This document shows positions 27,040-37,941 of a stretch of 64,000 nucleotides of DNA, one piece after another. Positions within the stretch are counted from its first letter, which is position 1, and each line of letters opens with the position of its first letter. The DNA is from Henriciella sp. AS95. Its GTDB lineage: Bacteria; Pseudomonadota; Alphaproteobacteria; Caulobacterales; Hyphomonadaceae. Under the pieces are notes generated by a model. It was not told the origin of the DNA, made no database searches, and saw only the letters and a program-made list of their open reading frames with translations. Location of the stretch: the NCBI RefSeq assembly GCF_038900055.1, contig NZ_JBBMQM010000001.1, forward strand, positions 2,480,001-2,544,000. The letters are read 5' to 3'. The position numbers and the translations under genes are program-made.

Positions 27040-27521
27040 CTGTTGAGTACAATCCAGACGATTTCTCCCCACTCTTTCAGGGCTTTCTTGGCGGCGTCAC
27101 ATCCGGCAACTGGTCGCAAAAGCCGAAAGGGCTTCAGAAACTCGGCATCATGCCGGAGCATTGGCTGAAGAAGATCGAGCCAGGATATGTCCACTATATC
27201 TGGCCGAATGATGGCTCCCACGACGTTCAGCCTGAGCGCGCCTTCGGCGGCTGGGTCGGCGCCTTGTCGGACCATGTCGTCTCCATCTGCATGTTCTCGG
27301 CCCTCAAGGATGGCGAAGCCTTCACCACGCAGGATTTGCAAATCAAGTTTTTCCGCCCGGTCTCGCATGGCGACATCACCATCGAAGCGAACGTCATCAA
27401 TCGGTCTCGAACAACCGGTTATGTCGAAGCCGAATGGCGAAATGCCGACGGAAAACTCGCGGCCAAAGTACTTGCCTGGAAAGCCATTCGAACCATCGAG
27501 GCCATTCACGCACAGCGCTAA
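27036..27521 (+). CDS. Acyl-CoA thioesterase-like hotdog protein
   Basis: This 161-residue protein contains the hotdog motif GWVGALSDHVVSICMFSALKDGEAFTTQDLQIKFFRPVSHGDITIEANV, in which Asp in the L-S-D-H segment is the usual catalytic acid of PaaI-type thioesterases. A substrate cannot be read from sequence. It overlaps csaA by 4 bases and is the last gene before the groESL promoter. Confidence 0.85.
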   Translation: MTVEYNPDDFSPLFQGFLGGVTSGNWSQKPKGLQKLGIMPEHWLKKIEPGYVHYIWPNDGSHDVQPERAFGGWVGALSDHVVSICMFSALKDGEAFTTQDLQIKFFRPVSHGDITIEANVINRSRTTGYVEAEWRNADGKLAAKVLAWKAIRTIEAIHAQR

Positions 27522-27587
27522 GACCGGCATGAGCGGCGGCACCCTGCCCGACGATGCGCACTGGCGACAATTTCACATTTTGAAGTG

Positions 27588-27616
27588 TTGACGCGGGCAC
27601 TGCACACCCCTACCTG
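27588..27616 (+). promoter_or_regulatory. Candidate groESL promoter
   Basis: TTGACG (27588-27593) is followed 17 bases later by TACCTG (27611-27616), placing the start of transcription next to the CIRCE element. The CCCCTA run at 27607-27612 also resembles a heat-shock sigma-32 -10 element. Both readings are by eye. Confidence 0.5.
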
Positions 27617-27624
27617 AGCCCTCG

Positions 27625-27651
27625 TTAGCACTCTCCTGACTTGAGTGCTAA
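27625..27651 (+). promoter_or_regulatory. CIRCE operator (HrcA binding site)
   Basis: TTAGCACTC, nine spacer bases, then GAGTGCTAA: a perfect match to the CIRCE consensus. It lies 50 bases before the groES start, so the HrcA repressor should control the groES-groEL operon. No hrcA gene is in this window. Confidence 0.98.
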
Positions 27652-27700
27652 TCGAGCGAACACATTGCCCGACCGGGCAAACGAAAAGGTAAGAGAGAAA

Positions 27701-27991
27701 ATGAAATTCCGTCCTCTGCACGACCGCGTTCTCGTGAAGCGCGTTGAAGAAGAAGCAAAAACCTCCGGCGGCATCATCATCCCCGACACCGCCAAGGAAA
27801 AGCCGCAGGAAGGCGAAGTTGTCGCTGTCGGCACCGGCGCACGCGGCGATGACAATGAAGTCGTCCCAATGGACGTCAAGGCGGGCGACCGCATCCTGTT
27901 CGGCAAATGGTCGGGCACCGAAGTGAAAGTCGACGGCCAGGACCTCCTGATCATGAAGGAAAGCGACATTCTCGGCGTCATCGAGAAGTAA
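27701..27991 (+). CDS. groES: Co-chaperonin GroES
   Basis: This 96-residue GroES starts [18 protein letters not shown]. It has the mobile loop [19 protein letters not shown] (about 17-37) that contacts GroEL, and ends with the usual ESDILGVIE strand. It caps the GroEL ring during protein folding. ATG 27701 follows AAGAGAG; an in-frame TTG 60 bases upstream lies within the CIRCE element and cannot be the start. First gene of groES-groEL. Confidence 0.98.
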   Translation: MKFRPLHDRVLVKRVEEEAKTSGGIIIPDTAKEKPQEGEVVAVGTGARGDDNEVVPMDVKAGDRILFGKWSGTEVKVDGQDLLIMKESDILGVIEK

Positions 27992-29692
<1,701 letters not shown>

Positions 29693-29717
29693 GCTCAGCA
29701 ACCACATCCAGATAAGG

Positions 29718-29750
29718 AAAGGGCGGCACCTTGTGTGCCGCCCTTTTTCT
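29718..29750 (+). terminator. Rho-independent terminator of groESL
   Basis: GGGCGGCAC and GTGCCGCCC form a perfect 9-bp stem with a 5-base loop, flanked by AAA and a T-run. It lies 28 bases after the groEL stop. Confidence 0.92.
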
Positions 29751-29880
29751 TTGTCATCGAGGCTAAAACGATGCTTGCCCGATCCACGTTTTCAATGATG
29801 CTCCAGCCATGCGAATAATGTATCGCAGGAACGCTACGAAATGATTCGCTGGCCCCTGACGTTCAATTGAAAGGCTGACA

Positions 29881-30420
29881 ATGTCCGATATCATTTTTTA
29901 CGCTGCTGCCGGCGTTGTGGCGATGTTGCTCATTTTCGGCATACGCTGGATTGCCGCCAAACAGGGCGCAGGCGCCAAGGCCAAGGCCACCTCGGAAATG
30001 GAAGCAGCCACGGGACGGTCACCCGACTTCGTCCACGCTTATGGCGCGACCGGCATCGGACTGGACTTCGATGACCGCAAACTGATCGTCCATGACCGCA
30101 AGACCGGACTGGACATCCGCTCATTCGATGACGTCGGCACCTGGTTTGTCGGGACGATATCTCAGGAGCTATTATCGCCGCAAACGGCCCACGCGATGTC
30201 CGGCGCGAGCGACGATTCCCAGATAAGTGCGCGCATAACGCATACAAAATACGTCATTATCTGTGATCACGACAGCAATCGCATCTGTCAGGTCGGGATC
30301 ATTGAGCGCTCTGCAGAGGACGCGCTCAGCGATGCGCTTGAACGCGCTTTCCCCGGAAAACGTAATGACGAAGCGATCGGCGCGAAGGACATGTCGGACC
30401 TTATGCGCGGCAAGCGCTAG
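29881..30420 (+). CDS. Hypothetical single-pass membrane protein
   Basis: This 179-residue protein has one N-terminal membrane helix (about 4-25), with the rest cytoplasmic or periplasmic. The soluble part alternates strands (GIGLDFDDRKLIVHDRKTGLDIRSFDDVGTW; ITHTKYVIICDHDSNRICQVGI) and ends in a helix, SAEDALSDALERAFPG, a layout often seen in small PH-like or DUF4755-like proteins. I do not recognise a defined family. It follows the groESL terminator and appears to be monocistronic. The 242 bases after it hold two weak hairpins but no gene I can support. Confidence 0.7.
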   Translation: MSDIIFYAAAGVVAMLLIFGIRWIAAKQGAGAKAKATSEMEAATGRSPDFVHAYGATGIGLDFDDRKLIVHDRKTGLDIRSFDDVGTWFVGTISQELLSPQTAHAMSGASDDSQISARITHTKYVIICDHDSNRICQVGIIERSAEDALSDALERAFPGKRNDEAIGAKDMSDLMRGKR

Positions 30421-30662
30421 ACGAGGTTCGAGCGCCTTCGAGGTCTTGGCGACCTAAATGCGCCTGCTTTAAGCTCCGTTGTCGGACACTCAACGGCTCT
30501 GAATGATGTGACATCTGCTCCTCGGGCAACGACGCTGGTCGCCCGGCTTCAGACCTTTTTTCGCGCAAAGCTTGCCGTGCGATAAGCAGATCGAATGTGT
30601 TCAATCTGTCTGCACGCAAGTGTCCCTTGCGCCCTGCGCTGGCCATGCTTTAACACCTCGTC

Positions 30663-31367
30663 ATGAGCAAGATTTACAAAGACGCAGCCGCCGCTCTCGA
30701 CGGCGTTCTGTTTGATGGCATGACAATCGCTGCAGGCGGTTTCGGCCTTTGCGGCATCCCTGAGCTTTCCATCGCCGCGATCCGCGAGGCCGGCACCAAG
30801 GATTTGACCGTCTATTCCAATAATGCGGGCGTCGACGGCTTCGGTCTCGGCGTCCTGCTGGAAAGCCGGCAGGTCAAGAAGATGGGCTCGTCCTATGTCG
30901 GCGAGAACAAGGAATTCATGCGCCAGTATCTCGGCGGCGAACTCGAACTGGAGTTTAACCCGCAAGGCACGCTGGCCGAACGCATGCGCGCCGGCGGGGC
31001 AGGCATTGCCGGCTTCTACACCAAGACCGGCTATGGCACGCAGATCGGTGAAGGCAAGGAAGTGAAGGAATTTCACGGCGAGAAGTACATTCTCGAAGAA
31101 GGCATCTTCGCAGACCTCGCCATCGTGAAAGCCTGGAAGGCGGACACGACGGGCAACGCCATCTTCCGCAAGACCGCCCGCAATTTCAACGAGCCAGCCG
31201 CGATGTGCGGCAAGGTCTGCGTCATGGAAGTCGAGGAAATCGTCGAGCCGGGCGAGCTTGACCCGAACCACATTCACCTGCCCGGCGTTTTCGTGCACCG
31301 GCTGGTGCAGGGCGAGTTCGAAAAGCGTATCGAGCAGCGCACGACCCGGAAGAAGGAGACCGCCTGA
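30663..31367 (+). CDS. scoA: 3-oxoacid CoA-transferase subunit A
   Basis: This 234-residue alpha subunit starts [34 protein letters not shown], with the CoA-binding GGFGLCG loop and [41 protein letters not shown]. With subunit B it moves CoA between succinyl-CoA and acetoacetate or a similar 3-oxoacid. A related atoDA or pcaIJ role cannot be excluded. The stop overlaps the subunit B start by one base. I see no clear ribosome binding site before the ATG. Confidence 0.93.
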   Translation: MSKIYKDAAAALDGVLFDGMTIAAGGFGLCGIPELSIAAIREAGTKDLTVYSNNAGVDGFGLGVLLESRQVKKMGSSYVGENKEFMRQYLGGELELEFNPQGTLAERMRAGGAGIAGFYTKTGYGTQIGEGKEVKEFHGEKYILEEGIFADLAIVKAWKADTTGNAIFRKTARNFNEPAAMCGKVCVMEVEEIVEPGELDPNHIHLPGVFVHRLVQGEFEKRIEQRTTRKKETA

Positions 31368-31996
31368 TGCCCTGGACACGAGATCAGATGGCCGAGCGCG
31401 CCGCGCAGGAGCTGGAAGACGGGATGTATGTCAATCTCGGCATCGGCATTCCGACGCTGGTGGCGAACCACATCCCGGACGGCGTCGAGGTGACGCTGCA
31501 ATCAGAGAATGGCATGCTCGGCATGGGCCCCTTCCCTTACGAGGGCGAGGAAGACCCCGACCTGATCAATGCCGGCAAGCAGACCATCACGGAACTGCCG
31601 CACACCGCCTTCTTCGACAGCGCCATGAGCTTTGCGATGATCCGCGGCGGCAAGATCAACATGGCGATCCTCGGCGCGATGGAAGTTGCCGAGAATGGCG
31701 ACCTCGCCAACTGGATGATCCCCGGCAAGCTGGTGAAAGGCATGGGCGGGGCGATGGATCTCGTCGCGGGCGTCAAGCGCATCATCGTCATTACCGACCA
31801 CACCTCGAAGTCCGGCGAGCCGAAACTGCTTCACGAATGCAATCTGCCGCTGACTGGCAAGCATGTCGTGAACATGATCATCACGGATCTCGGCGTCTTC
31901 GACGTTGTCGAAGGCGGCCTTGAAATCAAGGAAATCGCGCCGGGCGTCACCCGCGACGAAATCTATGAAAAAACTGAAGCAAAGATCGTAAATTGA
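31367..31996 (+). CDS. scoB: 3-oxoacid CoA-transferase subunit B
   Basis: This 209-residue beta subunit has [18 protein letters not shown] and the catalytic glutamate Glu47 in [14 protein letters not shown], which forms the glutamyl-CoA intermediate. [28 protein letters not shown] near the end is typical. It is coupled to scoA and, by a TTGA overlap, to the following zinc-ribbon gene. Confidence 0.94.
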   Translation: MPWTRDQMAERAAQELEDGMYVNLGIGIPTLVANHIPDGVEVTLQSENGMLGMGPFPYEGEEDPDLINAGKQTITELPHTAFFDSAMSFAMIRGGKINMAILGAMEVAENGDLANWMIPGKLVKGMGGAMDLVAGVKRIIVITDHTSKSGEPKLLHECNLPLTGKHVVNMIITDLGVFDVVEGGLEIKEIAPGVTRDEIYEKTEAKIVN

Positions 31997-32325
31997 GCGA
32001 ACTACCCCCCTGCCCAAAGTGCAATTCGTCCTTCACCTATGAAGACGGGGCACTTCTTGTCTGTCCGGAATGCGCTCATGAATGGTCGCCATCCGCCGAC
32101 GCGGAAAACGCCAAGGTCTGGCGCGATGCGAATGGCAATGTTCTCGAAGATGGCGACACCGTCACCGTAATCAAAGACCTGAAGGTCAAAGGCTCATCCA
32201 GTGTCGTGAAAGTCGGCACGCGGGTGAAGAACATCCGCCTGGTCGAAGGTGACCACGATATCGACTGCAAGATCGACGGCATCGGCCAGATGGGCCTCAA
32301 GACCGAATTTGTGAAAAAGGCCTGA
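31993..32325 (+). CDS. YjdM/PhnA-like zinc-ribbon protein
   Basis: This 110-residue protein has an N-terminal zinc ribbon, [25 protein letters not shown] (CxxC...CxxC, residues 7-27), followed by the conserved SH3-like domain [51 protein letters not shown]... of the YjdM/PhnA family. The old name 'alkylphosphonate utilisation' is not well supported. It starts at TTG 31993, overlapping the scoB stop as TTGA. Confidence 0.93.
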   Translation: MSELPPCPKCNSSFTYEDGALLVCPECAHEWSPSADAENAKVWRDANGNVLEDGDTVTVIKDLKVKGSSSVVKVGTRVKNIRLVEGDHDIDCKIDGIGQMGLKTEFVKKA

Positions 32326-32344
32326 CGGCCCAAGGATACGCCCC

Positions 32345-32764
32345 ATGACAGCCACTTGCCTCTGCGGTGCCGTCACCGTGACGGTCGAGACCGCGCCAGA
32401 CTTCATTCACGATTGCAATTGCGACCTCTGCCGCAAGACAGGCGCAGCCTGGGGATATTATCCGTCCGCTTCGGCGTCAGCGACTGGAAAGACAACAGCT
32501 TTCATGCGGAAGGACAAGCCGAATGCTGGCGTCGAGGTCCACACCTGCCAGACCTGCGGGGCGACGACGCACTTCGAACTCGCGCCCGCCTTCAAGGCGC
32601 AGAACCCCGGCGCAGACCTCCTTGGCGTGAATATGAAGCTGTTCGCCGCTGCGGACCTTACAGGCGTCGAAGTTCGCTACCCGAACGGCAAGGACTGGAG
32701 CGGCGAAGGGCCATTTGGCTATCGGCGCGACGCGATGACGATCAGCGACGCGTCACCCTGGTAA
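32345..32764 (+). CDS. GFA family zinc protein (CENP-V/Gfa-like)
   Basis: This 139-residue protein has the Cys pattern of GFA-family zinc proteins: CLCGAV (5-10), CNCDLCRKTG (about 28-37) and CQTCGATTHFEL near residues 68-79. The family is named after glutathione-dependent formaldehyde-activating enzyme, but most members have no proven activity. It lies 19 bases after the zinc-ribbon gene and probably ends this operon. Confidence 0.9.
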   Translation: MTATCLCGAVTVTVETAPDFIHDCNCDLCRKTGAAWGYYPSASASATGKTTAFMRKDKPNAGVEVHTCQTCGATTHFELAPAFKAQNPGADLLGVNMKLFAAADLTGVEVRYPNGKDWSGEGPFGYRRDAMTISDASPW

Positions 32765-32792
32765 AAGTGTTAGCGGCCCGCGCCGCGCGCCC

Positions 32793-33554
32793 TCAATCTG
32801 CTGCGCCTGGCTTCCAGGTCTCGGGTACAGGTTTTGTATCTTCTTCGCATTGAGACACTGCATAGGCTGATGGGAGCAGGATGTCCGGCATCGGCTCCAC
32901 CCGCCAGTTCGACAGCGCATTCTCTCCCAGCCAATCGATCCCCAATTGTTTCAGGCGCTCTGGCGAGAGATAGGGTTCACCTGGCCCAAGCTGCGCGAGA
33001 AGCGCAGGATCAACAAAGCTCGCCCCGCCATCGAATGTGATCGCTTCAAAGCTGTTATTCCAGTCGGTGCCGGCGCACATCTGCCGGAAGACCACAATGC
33101 TGATGCCGCGCTCGACATAGCAGAAGGCGACGGAATTTTCGCCAACCAGGACTTCCGGCTCGGATGGCAGTCCCGGCAGGATGAGTGTGTCGTGGGAGGC
33201 AAGGTCAGCGCCTTCACGCTGGTCGCCGACATCATAGACATAGAAGCTGCCGGCTTTTCCGAATGTGACCGTGTCGCCGCCGAGATTTGGAAAGATCGAC
33301 AAAGGGCGGCTCGGAAGGCCGCAGTCGGGCAGGCCCGCACGCTCTCGTGGCCGGGCGTCATCGCTTTCAATGTTGCTCAGCCGCTCCCTGTCAGCCTGAC
33401 TGACGGGAACAACGTCCATCTCCGGCAGGCGCATCTGCAGCTTTTCCGACTTCGGTGTCATCAGAGGTGTTTGCCCCACCAGCGCTGCCGTCGCGCAACC
33501 GGCAAGAAACAGGCCGAGGAAGATGACAAGGCGGTTGGAAGGCATAACTGGCAT
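32793..33554 (-). CDS. Hypothetical lipoprotein
   Basis: This 253-residue protein has a lipobox FLAGC (acylated Cys near residue 20). The mature part contains a serine/proline-rich linker and beta-rich segments (SFYVYDVGDQREG, EVLVGENSVAFCYVERGISIVVFRQ) with several cysteines that may pair. No domain is recognised. ATG 33554 has GGAG 6 bases upstream. It is convergent with the GFA gene. Confidence 0.7.
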   Translation of the reverse strand: MPVMPSNRLVIFLGLFLAGCATAALVGQTPLMTPKSEKLQMRLPEMDVVPVSQADRERLSNIESDDARPRERAGLPDCGLPSRPLSIFPNLGGDTVTFGKAGSFYVYDVGDQREGADLASHDTLILPGLPSEPEVLVGENSVAFCYVERGISIVVFRQMCAGTDWNNSFEAITFDGGASFVDPALLAQLGPGEPYLSPERLKQLGIDWLGENALSNWRVEPMPDILLPSAYAVSQCEEDTKPVPETWKPGAAD

Positions 33555-33649
33555 CGCTTTCTCCGGACTCGGGCGAGAAAGCTTAAGCGCGATCGAGCTT
33601 CAATTACCTTAAATTGAAAGGGTTGATTGATCGGAAATCGAGGCTCGCC

Positions 33650-34624
33650 TCACTCTTCAAGTACAGCGAACAGCCGTCTTTCATTCTTTTTAAGCCTGAC
33701 CGGGCCGGACACCTCCTCCGGATTCAAGCCTTCGCGCGCCATCTCGATCACGCGCGGATGGATATAGGAATTGCGAGCGATGGTTGGCGTATTGCCGAGG
33801 TGCGCCGCCGCAGCTTCCGAAATGGCCTTGATGCTGTCTGCGCCTTTTCTCAGCGCCGAGACAGCGGCGACCGAACCGCCCCACGTCCTGAAATCCTTCG
33901 CGGTGAACGCACCGTCAGCAGACTCCTGGATGAAGCGGTTGACGCGCGATGAGCAAACCCTGCCGTCAGGTGTGTCGAACAGGCTCTGACCAGGAAGACA
34001 TTGCAGCGCGGCCACGGCCCTGCTCAGGCCGTCATCGCAGATTGAGATGTCCTGTGGCTTGCCGCCCTTGCCCTTGAAGCGCAGCCGGATCGTGTCTTCG
34101 TCGGTCTGGCGGACATGCCGCTTGTAGAGTGTCGTCGCTCCGAACGTTCCCTGAAGGCGGCTCTTCTCTGACCCGATGCGGACCGCGCCCTTGTCCATAA
34201 GCCGCACAATTGCAGCCACAGCGAGTTCGACATGGTCGGCCGGGTCGTCGAGCGTCTCGCGTACCCGCGCCCTGATGCGCGGAAGCGCCTGCCCGAAATA
34301 CAGCATGTCTGAGAACTTCACCTGCTCGCAATGCGCGCGAAAATCCGGATGATAGCGGTATTGCGTTCGGCCAGCTTCATCGACGCCCGTCGCCTGCAAA
34401 TGCCCATTCGGCCTTGAGCAGATCCAGACGTCTTTCCACGCCGGCGGCAGGACAAGCCCCTCAGCGCGGGCGCGTTGTTCGCCTTCGAGCGTGCGCCCGT
34501 TTTCGTCCTGATAGGTAAAGCCCTTGCCATACGGCTTGCGTGTCCAGCCTGTCTCGCCGGGATCGACATAGACGAGGCCGGCGTCTTTCGGATCAACATC
34601 AGAACGGGCGAGCGAGAAAGCCAT
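33650..34624 (-). CDS. DNA topoisomerase IB
   Basis: This 324-residue poxvirus-type topoisomerase IB nicks and reseals one DNA strand through a 3'-phosphotyrosine. The N-terminal domain has YVDPGETGWTRKPYGKGFTYQDENG and LPPAWKDVWICSRPNGHLQATGVDEAGRTQYRYHPDFR. The catalytic domain has GSEKSRLQGTFGATTLYKRHV, RLRFKGKGGK and ARNSYIHPRV with Tyr287. It is monocistronic and divergent from the thiolase-like gene. Function of bacterial IB enzymes is thought to be stress-related supercoil relaxation. Confidence 0.95.
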   Translation of the reverse strand: MAFSLARSDVDPKDAGLVYVDPGETGWTRKPYGKGFTYQDENGRTLEGEQRARAEGLVLPPAWKDVWICSRPNGHLQATGVDEAGRTQYRYHPDFRAHCEQVKFSDMLYFGQALPRIRARVRETLDDPADHVELAVAAIVRLMDKGAVRIGSEKSRLQGTFGATTLYKRHVRQTDEDTIRLRFKGKGGKPQDISICDDGLSRAVAALQCLPGQSLFDTPDGRVCSSRVNRFIQESADGAFTAKDFRTWGGSVAAVSALRKGADSIKAISEAAAAHLGNTPTIARNSYIHPRVIEMAREGLNPEEVSGPVRLKKNERRLFAVLEE

Positions 34625-34744
34625 GTTCGAGAAACTGCACGCCGAGACGTAAAGTTCCGCGCACGCCTGTTGGCGTCGCGTTACCGATTGAAGAGGCGCC
34701 TCAGACGGCTAATCATGTGACCGAAGAAGATTGGGAGATTAGTT

Positions 34745-36253
34745 ATGGCCAAAGGATCAATGCCGGTTCTGGTCGGTGTCGGCCAAGCCCTTAGCACCTG
34801 GGACGGAAGTGACGGTGCTGACGGCGCCCCTTCACCGCTTAGCCTTGCGACGACAGCGTCCAAGGCTGCCCTCTCGGATGCCGGTATTGGCGCAGACGGG
34901 GTTGATGCCATCACATTCGTTCGGATATTCGAGGATTCGGTTCCGGGCGCGCCTCATCCGCATGGGCATAACAAAAATCTGCCTGGCACGCTCGCTCGCG
35001 ATCTTGGCGCCACCCCGTCCACACTGATCTACTCAGACGTCGGTGGTCAGAGTCCGCAGGCGCTTGCCAATGAGATGGCAAAACGGATCCATGAAGGTGA
35101 GTTTGACGTTGCCCTCGTCGCTGGATCGGAAGCCAATCTTGCCTCCAAGAGCGCCCGCAGAAACAATATCGACATCGATTGGGCAGATGACGACGAGGCG
35201 CCATACGAAGATCGCGGCCTCGGCGGCAAGATGATCACCCGGACAGAAATCAAACACGGCATTGCCGCGCCAGCATATTTCTATGCGCTTTTCGAAAACG
35301 CGATCGCTGCTCGCGAGGGACGTACGCGCAGCGAGCAGCGCGAAGCCATGGCGCGGCTCTTCCAGCCGTTTACAGAAGTGGCCGCTGAGAATCCTTTCTC
35401 CCAATTCCCGACCGAACGGAGCGTCGAGTTTCTGGCAACGCCGTCTCCGGAAAATTATGAGTTCGCTGACCCTTTCCTGAAGTGGCATATCGCCCAGGAC
35501 GCCGTGAATCAGGGCGGCGCCATACTTCTGATGTCAGAGGACAAGGCAGATGAACTCGGCATTCCCGCCGACAAACGCGTCTACCTTCACGGGGCTGGAG
35601 AAGCGAAAGACGATTTCATTTCCGAGCGTCCGCGACTGGATGGCTCTTGGGCGATGGAGCAGGCCATCAAGCGTGCCCTTTCCCAGGCCGGGAAGACGCC
35701 GGGCGGCATGGCAGCCTTCGACCTGTACTCTTGTTTTCCGTGCGCCGTTTTCTCATCGATACAGGAGCTCGGCATCGATCCGGAAGCGGATGCACGTCCG
35801 ATAACCCTGACCGGCGGCCTGCCATTCTTCGGGGGCGCGGGAAACAATTACTCCATGCATGGAATTGCCAGCATGACCGAATGGTTGAGAGAAAATCAGG
35901 GCGCCTTCGGACTCGTTCTGGCGAATGGTGGCTGGATGACCAAGGAAGCCGTTGGCGTGTGGTCAACGAGCCGTCCCGACACCTTCACGCCAGTTGAAGA
36001 AATCGCCGCGCCGACAGAAAAAGTCGAGATCGATCCTGCGCCTTCCGCCGGCACAGTCGAGACGTTTACCGTCATGCATGGCAAAAAGGGCCCGACCCAT
36101 GGCGTAGTCTTCGGGCGCACTGAAAGTGGTGCGCGCTTTCTCGCCAAAGCATCTCCGGCAGCGCTTGAAGTGCTGCGTGAGAATGAAAGCCCCGTCGGTC
36201 GCAAGGTTCGCGTGGAGCAGGACGGCGAGGTCAACACATTCCATTTCGTCTGA
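34745..36253 (+). CDS. Thiolase-like acetyl-CoA acetyltransferase
   Basis: This 502-residue thiolase-fold protein starts MPVLVGVGQAL after six residues. It has the SCP2-thiolase-like arrangement (DVGGQSPQALANEMAKRIHEGEFDVALVAGSEA) and DLYSCFPCAVFSSIQELGI near 325-345, with GGLPFFGGAGNNYSMHGIASM. A C-terminal OB-like extension (410-502) is present. The first-half Cys of biosynthetic thiolases is replaced by a Ser-Pro context, so activity on short acyl-CoA is uncertain. It follows the pattern of long thiolase-like proteins found in lipid- or sterol-degrading bacteria. Confidence 0.85.
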   Translation: MAKGSMPVLVGVGQALSTWDGSDGADGAPSPLSLATTASKAALSDAGIGADGVDAITFVRIFEDSVPGAPHPHGHNKNLPGTLARDLGATPSTLIYSDVGGQSPQALANEMAKRIHEGEFDVALVAGSEANLASKSARRNNIDIDWADDDEAPYEDRGLGGKMITRTEIKHGIAAPAYFYALFENAIAAREGRTRSEQREAMARLFQPFTEVAAENPFSQFPTERSVEFLATPSPENYEFADPFLKWHIAQDAVNQGGAILLMSEDKADELGIPADKRVYLHGAGEAKDDFISERPRLDGSWAMEQAIKRALSQAGKTPGGMAAFDLYSCFPCAVFSSIQELGIDPEADARPITLTGGLPFFGGAGNNYSMHGIASMTEWLRENQGAFGLVLANGGWMTKEAVGVWSTSRPDTFTPVEEIAAPTEKVEIDPAPSAGTVETFTVMHGKKGPTHGVVFGRTESGARFLAKASPAALEVLRENESPVGRKVRVEQDGEVNTFHFV

Positions 36254-36300
36254 CGCAAAAGACGCGATAGGGTCGGTCACGACTCGAAAGGTGACCCGGG

Positions 36301-36735
36301 ATGAAGACCTCATTTCACGCGCTCAAACTCGCTCTTGCCGGCGCCGCAGCCATAGTCGGCGTGTCGGCCTGCACGACACCTCAACCCTGCACTTCAGAAT
36401 GGGTGGAGTGGAGGACAGACAAGGTCATGTCCCGCTTCGCCCGCTCAAACTACGGGACGATCAATGAGCTGAGGGGCCTTTCAGGCAAAGTTGACACACC
36501 GTCTGCGCTGACCGCTCTGCGTATCGCTTCGCTCGTTGATGATTTCGATGACCTTGCCCGAGACTTTGACCGCATTGTCATGCCGGAACTCAACAATGCG
36601 ATCGCACAATGCTCGGAGCCTCAGAACTTCGTTCCCGCGTTCACGGGCTTCCTTCGCGATGAAGGCGTCGGCGAGGATGTGATCGAGTGGATCGAGGTGA
36701 TCGGATACATTGCCATGGAGCAGTACCGTTCATGA
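36301..36735 (+). CDS. Small hypothetical lipoprotein
   Basis: This 144-residue protein has a lipobox GVSAC (acylated Cys near 24). The mature part is helical, with WVEWRTDKVMSRFARSNYGTINELRGLSGKV, and contains a second Cys pair. A GGTCAC/GTGACC hairpin (36275-36296) partly covers its ribosome binding site. It overlaps the CorA-like gene by 4 bases (ATGA), so the two are coexpressed. Function unknown. Confidence 0.75.
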   Translation: MKTSFHALKLALAGAAAIVGVSACTTPQPCTSEWVEWRTDKVMSRFARSNYGTINELRGLSGKVDTPSALTALRIASLVDDFDDLARDFDRIVMPELNNAIAQCSEPQNFVPAFTGFLRDEGVGEDVIEWIEVIGYIAMEQYRS

Positions 36736-37718
36736 CGACGACGGTCGACAACCCGCTTGTCTTCGCATTTGAATTCGAGACTGACGGCCATGCCCGCCGC
36801 CTGAACTGGGACGAAATCGCCTCCGGCCCGGCCGAGAAAGCTGGCGTGCGCCGCTGGCTGCATCTCAATCGGCTGTCACCTCAGGTCCGACAATGGCTGA
36901 TCGAAAAAAGCGGCGTCGACATGGTTATCGACAATGCCCTGCTTCAGGAAGATACGCGGCCTCGCTGTGTGAAGCATCCACCGGGCCTTCTTATCAATCT
37001 GCGCGGCGTCAATATGAATGAGGGTTCGGAGCCCGAGGACATGATCGCCATTCGCATCTGGACGACACCGGGGCTGGTCATTTCACTCCGGGCCTTCCAC
37101 ATCATGGCGGCCCAGCACCTGCGCGACGACATCATGCAGGGAGACATCCCGCCCTCCAGTGGAGCGATCATTGCCTATCTGGCTGCAGGCCTGACGGATG
37201 GGATCGAACCCATCGTTTCCAGCCTCGAAGACCAGGCCGATGCGTTTGAAGATCGGATCATCGATGAGGCTTCCAAACTGTCCAAATTCGCACTCGGCGA
37301 CTTTCGCCGAAAAGTCCTCCAGCTGCGCCGCTACATCATTCCGCAACGCGATGCTCTGGCGCAGATGGCGCGGGAGGGCCTTGACCTGTTTTCCCCCGAT
37401 GAAGCATTGCACCTTCGCGAAATCGCGGACCGTGTGACCCGGATCGGCGAGGAACTCGACAATATCCGCGACCGCTCAACCATGCTGCAGGAGCAGATCG
37501 TCGAAGACCGCGCTGACCGGATGAACCAGCGGCTGTTCGTGCTTTCAATCATCTCCGCCATCTTCCTGCCACTCGGCTTTGTGACAGGCCTTTTCGGCGT
37601 AAATCTAGGCGGCATGCCGGGCACGGCCTCCCCCGTCGCGTTCACGCTTCTCTGCTTTGGCATGAGTGGTCTTGCCCTCCTTCTGGTCCTGCTCCTGCAC
37701 AGAATGCGCTGGCTCTAA
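36732..37718 (+). CDS. CorA family divalent cation transporter (ZntB-like)
   Basis: This 328-residue protein has a large N-terminal cytoplasmic domain with long helices, then two membrane helices at the C-terminus. The first ends in LGFVTGLFGVNLGGMPG, giving the Gly-x-Asn (GVN) signature of the CorA superfamily pore. The GVN loop with GGMPG and the RRWLHLNRL-type start fit the ZntB branch (zinc or proton-linked divalent cation transport) better than CorA magnesium channels. ATG 36732 overlaps the upstream stop. Transport substrate is inferred. Confidence 0.88.
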   Translation: MTTTVDNPLVFAFEFETDGHARRLNWDEIASGPAEKAGVRRWLHLNRLSPQVRQWLIEKSGVDMVIDNALLQEDTRPRCVKHPPGLLINLRGVNMNEGSEPEDMIAIRIWTTPGLVISLRAFHIMAAQHLRDDIMQGDIPPSSGAIIAYLAAGLTDGIEPIVSSLEDQADAFEDRIIDEASKLSKFALGDFRRKVLQLRRYIIPQRDALAQMAREGLDLFSPDEALHLREIADRVTRIGEELDNIRDRSTMLQEQIVEDRADRMNQRLFVLSIISAIFLPLGFVTGLFGVNLGGMPGTASPVAFTLLCFGMSGLALLLVLLLHRMRWL

Positions 37719-37838
37719 CGACGCCAGCCCCCTGTATTACCTTGCATTTTCATCAAGTGATGGGCGATGCCCTGCACACGGATCTTCCTTCGACGGCCCG
37801 CACATCTAGTTGTAGCGGCCTCCCCTCAGCCTTCGAAA

Positions 37839-37916
37839 AAGTGAACATTCGATCACATTGCCACATTCCTGCCATTTTATGTGATCAAACACTCACATGT
37901 GAACACTTGCTCACAT
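37839..37916 (+). promoter_or_regulatory. Array of three palindromic operators upstream of carF
   Basis: The 20-base palindrome ATGTGA-N8-TCACAT occurs exactly at 37879-37898 and 37897-37916, and with one mismatch (AAGTGA) at 37839-37858. Two copies share the central ATGTGA/TCACAT overlap. An extra half-site CCACAT lies at 37861-37866 and another, TCACAT, at 37938-37943 overlapping the carF start codon. The spacing between half-sites is 8, not the 6 of canonical CRP/FNR sites. The binding protein is unknown. Confidence 0.8.
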
Positions 37917-37941
37917 TCGAGCGGCCAAGATGGAGGTTCAC

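Noticed and set aside
37879..37916. Classical CRP or FNR operators in the carF promoter.
   Set aside because: The spacer between TGTGA and TCACA is 8 bases, not 6. A CRP-like protein with altered spacing is not excluded but is not supported.
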